Source: Acidimicrobiia bacterium
GTDB taxonomy: Bacteria > Actinomycetota > Acidimicrobiia > Spongiisociales > UBA5794
Length of the DNA stretch: 5,061 bases
Direction: 5' to 3'
Assembly (NCBI GenBank): GCA_013695075.1
Contig: JACDBE010000219.1
Span: 1 to 5,061 of the forward strand
Shown here in pieces: positions 1 to 5,061 of this stretch. Within the stretch, counting starts at the first letter, position 1. Each line of letters opens with the position of its first letter. The notes beneath the pieces were generated by a model. That model saw only the letters and a program-made list of their open reading frames with translations, ran no database searches and had not been told where the DNA came from. Made by a program: the position numbers and the translations under genes.

Positions 1-2
1 TC

Positions 3-1928
3 GGCATGCTCGCCCAGTTCGGTCTGATCTTCTTCATGTTCCTCATCGGGCTCGAGCTCGACCACTCGATGATCCGGGGCTCGGGGCACACCGCGGTGCT
101 CATCAGCCACTACTCCATCGTGGTGCCTCTCGTCTTCGGCCTCGCCGCCGCCGTGATCGTCTACCCCCTGGTGGGAAGCGGTGACTTCACCGGGTTCGCT
201 CTGTTCATGGGGGCGTCGATGGCGATCACCGCCTTCCCGGTGCTGGCTCGCATCCTCACCGACACCGGGCTCCACAAGACACGGATCGGGGCACTGGCCA
301 TCACTTGCGCCGCCGTCGACGACGTCACCGCGTGGTGCATCCTCGCCGTGGTGGTCGCCATCGTGAAGGCGACCGGGTTCTTCGACGCCGTCCAGACGGT
401 TGCCCTGGCGCTCCTCTTCGTCACCGCCATGCTCACCCTCGTTCGGCCGACGGCGGCGAGGGTGATTGCGGTCCATGAACACCGGGGGCGACTAGCCCCG
501 GTGGTGATGTCCATGCTGATCGTGGGCTTGTTCCTGTCGGCCTGGGCGACCGAGGCCATCGGCATCCACGCCATCTTCGGGGCGTTCATGTTCGGGGCCA
601 TCCTCCCCCGCAGCCGCAGCCTGACGTCGCAGATCAGCGAGCGCCTCGAGGACATGACCGTCCTCTTCCTCCTCCCCGTCTTCTTCGCCGTGGTGGGTCT
701 CTCCACCCAGGTCGGTCTGGTGGCCGGAGGTGAGATGTGGCTGGTGACTGGTCTGATCATCGCCATCGCCATCGCCGGAAAGCTGGGCGGGTCGGTGATC
801 GCCGGGTTGGCGGCCGGTGAGTCGTGGCGATCATCGACCGTCCTTGGAGTGTTGATGAACACCAGAGGCATCACCGAGATTGTGATACTCACCATCGGAC
901 GCAGCCTCGGGGTGATCTCTCCAGCGCTGTTCACCGTCATGGTGCTGATGGCGTTGATCACCACGTTCATGACCACCCCCCTGCTCGCCAGGCTCTACCC
1001 GAGGAGCCAGATCGACGCCGACGTCGCCGCCGCCGAAGCCGACGCAACCGCCCGCGGGGGGAAGTCCCCGGTGACCCCAATGCCCGAGGTCGAGCCGCTA
1101 CACGCCACCCGCAGCTCCGGCATCGGCAGGGTGATGGTCGGCGTCACCGACCCCATCTCGGCCCAGCCGCTGCTCCACCTCGCCACCTGGATGCGCCGCA
1201 GCAACGGTGAAGCACCCGATGTCCTCCTCGCCACCGTGGTCCCCCCGCCGGGTTACGAGCAGGTGCGGGCCAACCTGTCCGATCTCGACGACCGCGCCGC
1301 CGTGGTGGCGGAGAGCCTGGCCCCGCTGCGCCAGCAGCTGGCCGATGCCGGCGTCACCGCCGAGGTGGTGGCGGTGGTGGGAACCGACCCGTCGGAGGAG
1401 CTGTGGCGGCTGGCGGTGCAGCGCGAGGCGGGAACGCTCCTCATCGGATCCCATGAGGCATACCTCGGCTTCCGCCCCCTCGGCGGGGTGGCCGGGCAGT
1501 TGCTGCGCCACGCGCCGTGTGACGTGGCGGTGCTGGTCGGCATGGACGCCTCCCGGTATGCGGTGACGGACCCGGTGGGGGTGTGGTTCCGCGGCGAGGG
1601 GCCCGACGCCGCCGCCCTGCACTTCGCCGCCGCCATCGCCCGCGGCACCGGGGAGCGGCTGCGGGTGATCTCACCGGTGGCTGTGGAGGTGCCCTCGGTG
1701 GGACTGGACGTCGACGAGGTGGTGCTCCGCGAACCTACCGTGGCGGCGGCGCTGGAGGCCGTCGGCGGCACCTCGCTGATGGTGGTGGCCCCGCCGGGAA
1801 CCGTTGAGGGAGTGCTCCCCGCCCTACGCGAGGCGGTGATCGAACGAGCATGGGTTCCGGTGCTGGTGGTGCGGGGCGCCGCCGCGGGCATCGCTCCGGA
1901 GCTCGGCCACTACCGGGCCGCCCTCTGA
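3..1928 (+). CDS. Cation/H+ antiporter (CPA2/KefB-CHX type) with C-terminal universal-stress domains, 5' end cut by window edge
   Basis: This is a membrane antiporter expected to exchange a monovalent cation such as K+ or Na+ for protons across the cytoplasmic membrane. Residue numbers count from the ATG at 6, but the frame is open to the window edge and the first visible segment (FLIGLELD, 12-19) is normally internal in this family, so one or two N-terminal helices are probably missing and the ATG at 6 is not the real start. Visible family signatures are TAFPVLARIL (75-84), the buried Asp pair D105-D106 in AAVDDVTAW, GIHAIFGAFMFGAILPR (186-202) and GVLMNTRGITEIV (281-293). Membrane segments continue to about residue 330. 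An Ala-rich linker follows, then a cytosolic USP-like domain (about 373-512, with GSH at 481-483 and HAPCDVAVLV at 502-511) and a weaker second USP-like half (about 525-623). The USP part may bind nucleotide and gate transport, which is inference. Family assignment is firm; the transported ion is unknown. Confidence 0.93.
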   Translation, partial: GMLAQFGLIFFMFLIGLELDHSMIRGSGHTAVLISHYSIVVPLVFGLAAAVIVYPLVGSGDFTGFALFMGASMAITAFPVLARILTDTGLHKTRIGALAITCAAVDDVTAWCILAVVVAIVKATGFFDAVQTVALALLFVTAMLTLVRPTAARVIAVHEHRGRLAPVVMSMLIVGLFLSAWATEAIGIHAIFGAFMFGAILPRSRSLTSQISERLEDMTVLFLLPVFFAVVGLSTQVGLVAGGEMWLVTGLIIAIAIAGKLGGSVIAGLAAGESWRSSTVLGVLMNTRGITEIVILTIGRSLGVISPALFTVMVLMALITTFMTTPLLARLYPRSQIDADVAAAEADATARGGKSPVTPMPEVEPLHATRSSGIGRVMVGVTDPISAQPLLHLATWMRRSNGEAPDVLLATVVPPPGYEQVRANLSDLDDRAAVVAESLAPLRQQLADAGVTAEVVAVVGTDPSEELWRLAVQREAGTLLIGSHEAYLGFRPLGGVAGQLLRHAPCDVAVLVGMDASRYAVTDPVGVWFRGEGPDAAALHFAAAIARGTGERLRVISPVAVEVPSVGLDVDEVVLREPTVAAALEAVGGTSLMVVAPPGTVEGVLPALREAVIERAWVPVLVVRGAAAGIAPELGHYRAAL

Positions 1929-1951
1929 GCTGCGGCAAACAGACTCTGCAC

Positions 1952-1973
1952 GAGTTACCCCGCGGGTGAACTC
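1952..1973 (+). terminator. Possible terminator hairpin downstream of the antiporter gene
   Basis: GAGTTACCC (1952-1960) pairs with GGGT plus AACTC (1964-1967 and 1969-1973), giving nine base pairs with one bulged G at 1968 and a three-base loop at 1961-1963. It lies 23 bases after the antiporter stop and is followed by AAGGTTT, so there is only a short T run. Position and fold fit a weak intrinsic terminator for the plus-strand gene. No expression evidence is available. Confidence 0.4.
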
Positions 1974-2004
1974 AAGGTTTCCCTCCCCGGCTGCTCCGGA
2001 GCCA

Positions 2005-2028
2005 CCCTCCCCGCAAGTGCGGGGAGGG
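2005..2028. terminator. Strong GC hairpin between convergent genes, possible bidirectional terminator
   Basis: CCCTCCCCGC (2005-2014) and GCGGGGAGGG (2019-2028) form a perfect 10-bp stem with the loop AAGT. It sits 41 bases past the methyltransferase stop on the minus strand and 76 bases past the antiporter stop on the plus strand, where a shared terminator between convergent genes is expected. There is no T run on either side, so it may act as a U-tract-less terminator of the kind proposed in high-GC actinobacteria, or as an RNA 3'-end stabiliser. The fold is certain from sequence; the role is inferred. Confidence 0.5.
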
Positions 2029-2069
2029 GAAACAGAATCTGCACAGCACCTGCGCGCCTGCCGTCCCCG

Positions 2070-2888
2070 TCATCTCCTCGGGCGGCGGGCGCGCAACGAG
2101 TACATCAGCGGCGGGTTCGGCATCCCGGCGGGCAGGTGGTACGAACCATCGCCTCGCCGCTCCAGAAAGGGCCAGTGGGCGAACAGGGTGTGGTCGTGCT
2201 CGTGGAGCATCTCGAGCACCATCCCCCGGTCGAGCAGGGCGGTCACCACCTCGGACAGCGGATGGATCCACTCGTAGGAGACGTTGTGTTCGGTGGCCAC
2301 GTCGGGGTCGGTGTAGGTGCCGGGCTCGTCCCACCTGCTGGCGCCGTCGCTGAAGTACGAACGGGTCACGGTGAGATCGTCGTCGCCCAGGATGTCGGCC
2401 ACCGGATGGAACTCGCTGAGGTAGAGGAAGCCACCGGGACGGAGCAGGGCGTGAACGACGTCGGCCCACCGCACCATGTCGGGCAGCCACAACAGCGCCC
2501 CCAGCCCGGTGTAGACGACGTCGAAGGTGCTCCCTTCCAGGGCGGCGACGGCGTCGTAGAGGTCGGCGGTGACGAACCGGGCGTCGATCCCCATGTCGGC
2601 GGCCATCCGGGCGGCGGCGGCGATGGCAGGGGCGGAGAAGTCGAGCCCGGTCACCCTGGCGCCGCGCCGGGCCCACTCGATGGTGTCGATCCCGAAGTGG
2701 CACTGCAGGTGGACCAGGTCGAGCCCGGCGACGTCACCCATCTCCTCCACCTCGAAGGGGCGCACCCCCACCCGACCGCCCTTGAAGCCGGCGACGTCGT
2801 AGAAGTCGCTGGCGACGTGGATGGGAACCCGCTCGTCCCACATCGCCCGGTTGGCGGCGAACATCTCGCCCTCGGTGGGCTCTGTCAT
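2070..2888 (-). CDS. Class I SAM-dependent methyltransferase, substrate unknown
   Basis: This 272-residue soluble protein has the Rossmann-like fold signatures of class I S-adenosylmethionine methyltransferases. Motif I appears in the variant form LVHLQCHFGIDT (58-69), the acidic ribose-binding position is D83 in GLDFS, the next conserved acid lies in VTADLYD (106-112), the motif IV region is FDVVYTGLGALLWL (122-135), and LRPGGFLYLSEFHP (149-162) follows. The HLQCHFGID form is typical of a subgroup whose substrates are mostly uncharacterised. No signal peptide or membrane segment is seen. The ATG at 2888 is chosen because MTEPTEGEMF precedes a typical N-terminus and it lies one base after the upstream stop; a GTG at 2915 would add nine residues and overlap the upstream gene by 26 bases. 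The ribosome site is weak (GGCGGG about 10 bases upstream), so translation probably depends on coupling. The C-terminus is Arg-rich (RARRPRR). Family is firm; substrate could be a small molecule, lipid or protein. Confidence 0.93.
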   Translation of the reverse strand: MTEPTEGEMFAANRAMWDERVPIHVASDFYDVAGFKGGRVGVRPFEVEEMGDVAGLDLVHLQCHFGIDTIEWARRGARVTGLDFSAPAIAAAARMAADMGIDARFVTADLYDAVAALEGSTFDVVYTGLGALLWLPDMVRWADVVHALLRPGGFLYLSEFHPVADILGDDDLTVTRSYFSDGASRWDEPGTYTDPDVATEHNVSYEWIHPLSEVVTALLDRGMVLEMLHEHDHTLFAHWPFLERRGDGSYHLPAGMPNPPLMYSLRARRPRR

Positions 2889-2889
2889 C

Positions 2890-4839
2890 TCAGACGATCC
2901 CGCCGAGCAGGGCACCGGCCACCAGCAACACCATGTAGGCGGCGATGCCGCCGCCGATCAGGGTGACCCGGAGCCACGTCGGCACCCGGGAGCGGCCGAC
3001 GACGAAGTAGGCGATGACCGCCAGGAACGGGATCAGCAGCGAGCCCAGCACCCACCCAACCGCCTGCGCCGCGGACAGGTCGCCGTCGCCGCGGCGGCGG
3101 AGGATGTCCCCTACCGCCAGGGTGAACAGGGCGGCGAACAGCATGAACGGCATCACGTAGGCCCACAGCCCGAAGAACACCGACCATGCCGTGGTTGCCA
3201 GGTGGACACCAAACACGTTGGGTCCTTTCGTCATGGAGACGGCGGCGCCGTCATCGAGAGGTGGGGTGGCGATGGCATCGAGGTCGGGCACTGCCCCGGC
3301 GTACACGTCGACGGCGGGGACGACGGCTGCTTCGGCACCGCCGGGCAGCTGCGGCTGCGGGCCGGGTTTGGGCGCCTCGCCATGATCCACGTCGGGAAGC
3401 CCGCCGGTGCTGGCATCGGCGATCCGGCCCAGGCTCTCGGTGGTGGGGCCTAGCGACCACCGGAAGGGGAACCGAATTCCGTCGCAACCCTGGAACACCT
3501 CGAGCCCGACCGGGCTGGTCATCACGTCCCCGTTACCCTCGAAGCAGTTCCCCGATCCGGCAGGGCCGGCGAGGGCGATGTCGGCGGCGCCCGATCCCTC
3601 GATGATGTTGTCCCGCACCTCGTTGTCGGCGCTCAGCCAGAACCGCTCGTCGAGGTTGGGGAAGATCCCGATCCCGTTGCTGGCGCTGTCGACCACCCGG
3701 TTGCGGGTGATCAGCATCTCGTTGCCGCCGGCGACGATGATCCCGTTGCCGTACGCCGACCAGGCGGCACTCCCCGCCGGCGCCCCATCGGTCCCCTGGT
3801 CGTGGATCAGGTTGCCGGCGATCACCACCCGCTCCACCGGTGGAACCAGCTCGGAGTCCAGCGTGTTGGCGACGATCCCAGCCACGTTGTTGCGCCACAC
3901 CGAGTTCACCACCCACAGCTCGCCGGAGGCGTTGGTCCCCGAGTAGCCCAGACCGTTCCACTCGGCGACCACATCGGTGATCACCGCCCGGCACGGGTCG
4001 CACTGCCCGATATAGAACCCCGAGTCCCACGATCCGGATGCGTAGGAGTGCTCGAACAACCCGTCCACCGAGTCGAAGGCGTAGATGCCATAGACGTCAG
4101 CGTCGATGCTGGTGACGTACGAGGCGCGGTAGCCCTCCACCGACGCCCAGAGCAACCCGTTGCCGGTGGTGTTGCGCACGGTGAGGTTCTCTACCGCCAC
4201 CCCGTCGGCACCGATGACGTTGATGCCGTTGGTGCGTTCGAAGCCACCGTCGATGATCACGCGGTTGCGGTCGGCGCCGCGGACCACCAGCCCGGGGGTG
4301 GTGACGTTCACCTGCTCCGGGTAGACCCCCGGCTGGATGAGCACCAGGTCACCGGGACCGGCGGCGTCCACCGCCTCGCTGATGGTGGGGTGATCGGCGG
4401 GGACGTTGCGGGTGACGCCGGACCATGTCTCCGGGGCCGGCCCGGCGGCGGCTGCGTCGCCGCCATAGGTAACGTCGTCCAGGTCGCCCACCACCAGGGT
4501 GGCCACCATCCCCTCGCCCTCGACGGCGTGGAAGGTGCACAAGTACTCGTAGACCCCGGCGGTGTCGAAGGTCATCCGCACCGAGTCACCGCTCACCATG
4601 GCCAACTCCCCGAAGGCCCCCTCGGTGGACCACGACCCGTCGACGGCGACGGCGTTGTGCGGTACCCGCCCGTCATTGCTGAACTCCACTGTGCCACCCA
4701 CGCCGATGCGGGTCAGGTCCCGGCCGAACACGTTGTCCCGCATGGCGATATGTGCCACCCCCTCGTCGCCCTCGCCCCCGCAGGCGACAGCGACAGCGAC
4801 AAGCACCCCCAGCAGTAGCCACCATCGGATGAGAGCCAT
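2890..4839 (-). CDS. Membrane-anchored cupredoxin / NosD-like right-handed beta-helix fusion protein
   Basis: This 649-residue extracytoplasmic protein has four parts. Residues 1-20 form a hydrophobic signal ending in Cys20 (VAVAVAC), an imperfect lipobox. Residues about 25-118 form a plastocyanin-like cupredoxin with all expected type 1 copper ligands: H61 (VPHNAV), C101 and H104 (YLCTFH) and M111 (EGMVATLVV). Residues about 144-455 form a right-handed parallel beta-helix of the NosD/pectate-lyase type: it opens with VPADHPTISEAVDAAGPGDL and shows repeated turns such as VAVENLTVRNTTGNGL, NGIIVAGGNEMLITRN and NEVRDNIIEGSG, with a CDPC motif at 280-283. A Pro/Gly/acidic linker (about 456-545) leads to three membrane helices (about 548-576, 592-615 and 622-649); IPFLAVIAYFVVGRSRVP resembles the PLDc_N membrane module. 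ATG 4839 is preferred because it gives a compact signal; GTG 4878 and ATG 4869 are in frame but add an unlikely leader, and no clear ribosome site precedes any of them. Copper binding is well supported; a maturation, scaffolding or sugar-binding role is speculation. Confidence 0.88.
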   Translation of the reverse strand: MALIRWWLLLGVLVAVAVACGGEGDEGVAHIAMRDNVFGRDLTRIGVGGTVEFSNDGRVPHNAVAVDGSWSTEGAFGELAMVSGDSVRMTFDTAGVYEYLCTFHAVEGEGMVATLVVGDLDDVTYGGDAAAAGPAPETWSGVTRNVPADHPTISEAVDAAGPGDLVLIQPGVYPEQVNVTTPGLVVRGADRNRVIIDGGFERTNGINVIGADGVAVENLTVRNTTGNGLLWASVEGYRASYVTSIDADVYGIYAFDSVDGLFEHSYASGSWDSGFYIGQCDPCRAVITDVVAEWNGLGYSGTNASGELWVVNSVWRNNVAGIVANTLDSELVPPVERVVIAGNLIHDQGTDGAPAGSAAWSAYGNGIIVAGGNEMLITRNRVVDSASNGIGIFPNLDERFWLSADNEVRDNIIEGSGAADIALAGPAGSGNCFEGNGDVMTSPVGLEVFQGCDGIRFPFRWSLGPTTESLGRIADASTGGLPDVDHGEAPKPGPQPQLPGGAEAAVVPAVDVYAGAVPDLDAIATPPLDDGAAVSMTKGPNVFGVHLATTAWSVFFGLWAYVMPFMLFAALFTLAVGDILRRRGDGDLSAAQAVGWVLGSLLIPFLAVIAYFVVGRSRVPTWLRVTLIGGGIAAYMVLLVAGALLGGIV

Positions 4840-4840
4840 C

Positions 4841-5035
4841 GCGGCGCACGATACCGACGCGGCCACCATCAGGGGCACCGCCGCCGGGGCCGGGGTCGAC
4901 CCGGCCCTGGTGCACCACTACTTCGGCACCAAGGAGGACCTGTTCGGCGCCTTGATCCAGCTCCCGCTGCGCCTCAGCGACGCCGCCGACGCATCCTCGC
5001 CGGAGGCGTCGAACCGGCTGAAGACCAAACTTTGA
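4841..5035 (+). pseudogene. TetR-family regulator remnant (DNA-binding domain fragment)
   Basis: The plus-strand frame from about 4844 reads AATIRGTAAGAG followed by GVDPALVHHYFGTKEDLF and GALIQLPL. This is the helix-turn-helix end and the hallmark HHYFGTKEDLF segment of TetR-type repressors. The piece starts mid-domain: the first helix and start codon expected about 20-30 residues earlier are absent, and that DNA instead encodes the start of the divergent cupredoxin/beta-helix gene. After about residue DAADA the frame leaves the family pattern (SSPEASNRLKTKL) and stops at 5033-5035, whereas a whole TetR regulator is about 190-220 residues. An ATG at 4829 could in principle start a 68-codon product with half a DNA-binding domain, but a working regulator is unlikely. 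It probably marks a rearrangement junction, although a chimeric assembly would look the same. Confidence 0.7.
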
Positions 5036-5061
5036 GCGATTTCCATCGCATAGCGATGGAA
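5036..5061. repeat. Nested inverted repeat at the right window edge
   Basis: TTCCATCGC (5041-5049) and GCGATGGAA (5053-5061) are perfect 9-base inverted arms around ATA. GCGAT at 5036-5040 also pairs with ATCGC at 5045-5049, giving an alternative hairpin. The window ends exactly at the last base of the second arm, so the true arm length is unknown; if the next bases are ATCGC the stem would lengthen. It starts directly after the stop of the TetR remnant frame. It may be a terminator-like hairpin, the edge of a dispersed palindromic repeat, a mobile-element end or an assembly fold-back. Confidence 0.6.

Larger units (their letters stand above)
1937..2044. repeat. Intergenic block bounded by 15-base direct repeats
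   Basis: AAACAGACTCTGCAC (1937-1951) and AAACAGAATCTGCAC (2030-2044) match at 14 of 15 bases, 93 bases apart. Between them lie the hairpin at 1952-1973, a perfect 10-base palindrome GCTCCGGAGC (1993-2002) and the strong hairpin at 2005-2028. In addition, GTTTCCCTCCCC (1977-1988) is nearly complementary to GGGGAGGGGAAAC (2021-2033), with one extra G in the second copy, so an alternative larger fold is possible. This could be a small dispersed intergenic repeat (REP- or MITE-like) or a duplicated terminator region. Copy number elsewhere in the genome is unknown. Confidence 0.4.

Noticed and set aside
161..976. A 271-codon minus-strand frame opposite the antiporter
   Set aside because: Shadow frame of the membrane-protein coding sequence, Thr/Ala/Met-rich with no domain pattern.
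2136..2966. A 276-codon open frame on the plus strand opposite the methyltransferase
   Set aside because: Antisense to a well-supported methyltransferase, low-complexity Gly/Val-rich translation and no family motif.
3802..4818. A 338-codon open frame on the plus strand opposite the beta-helix gene
   Set aside because: It lies wholly antisense to a gene with clear domain signatures; its Gly/Val/His/Asp-rich composition is what a GC-rich antisense frame produces, with no recognisable motif.
4840..4920. A sigma-70 type promoter for the minus-strand operon
   Set aside because: No convincing pair of -35 and -10 boxes at proper spacing was found; single TA-containing hexamers are not enough in DNA this GC-rich.
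4918..5046. A 42-codon minus-strand frame starting MEIAQSLVFSRF upstream of the copper/beta-helix gene, a possible leader peptide
   Set aside because: It is antisense to the TetR remnant, starts inside the terminal palindrome and has no clear ribosome site; it could be translated but nothing supports it.
5036..5061. The terminal palindrome as the first repeat of a CRISPR array
   Set aside because: Only one copy is visible, no spacer-repeat periodicity can be seen before the window ends, and no cas genes are present.

Overview
The window is 5,061 bases of GC-rich DNA. Third codon positions are strongly G/C, so long spurious frames run antisense to the genes. Codon usage, the TetR-type motif and the protein families look actinobacterial, possibly an uncultured Acidimicrobiia-like lineage. 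That taxonomic call is inference from style, not from a marker gene. No rRNA, tRNA, CRISPR array, insertion sequence or complete mobile element is visible. The left edge cuts an open gene and the right edge stops on a palindrome, so the window may be a whole short contig.

Layout. Positions 3-1928 (+) carry most of a CPA2-type cation/H+ antiporter with a C-terminal universal-stress-protein (USP) module; its first transmembrane part lies outside the window. Positions 1929-2069 are a 141-base gap between convergent genes, with two hairpins between two near-identical 15-base direct repeats. On the minus strand, 4839 down to 2890 encodes a 649-residue membrane-anchored protein with a lipoprotein-like signal, a plastocyanin-like copper domain, a NosD-like right-handed beta-helix and three C-terminal membrane segments. 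One base after its stop, the same strand starts a 272-residue class I SAM-dependent methyltransferase (2888-2070). From about 4841 rightward the plus strand holds a broken piece of a TetR-family DNA-binding domain, abutting the start of the copper/beta-helix gene. The last bases, 5036-5061, form nested inverted repeats.

How the genes relate. The copper/beta-helix protein and the methyltransferase are almost certainly co-transcribed and probably translationally coupled, but the sequence does not show a shared pathway. The antiporter is convergent to them and looks unrelated. The most distinctive element is the copper-domain/beta-helix/membrane-tail fusion, whose function cannot be assigned from sequence. 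The TetR remnant and terminal palindrome suggest that the right side was rearranged, or that the assembly broke at a repeat.
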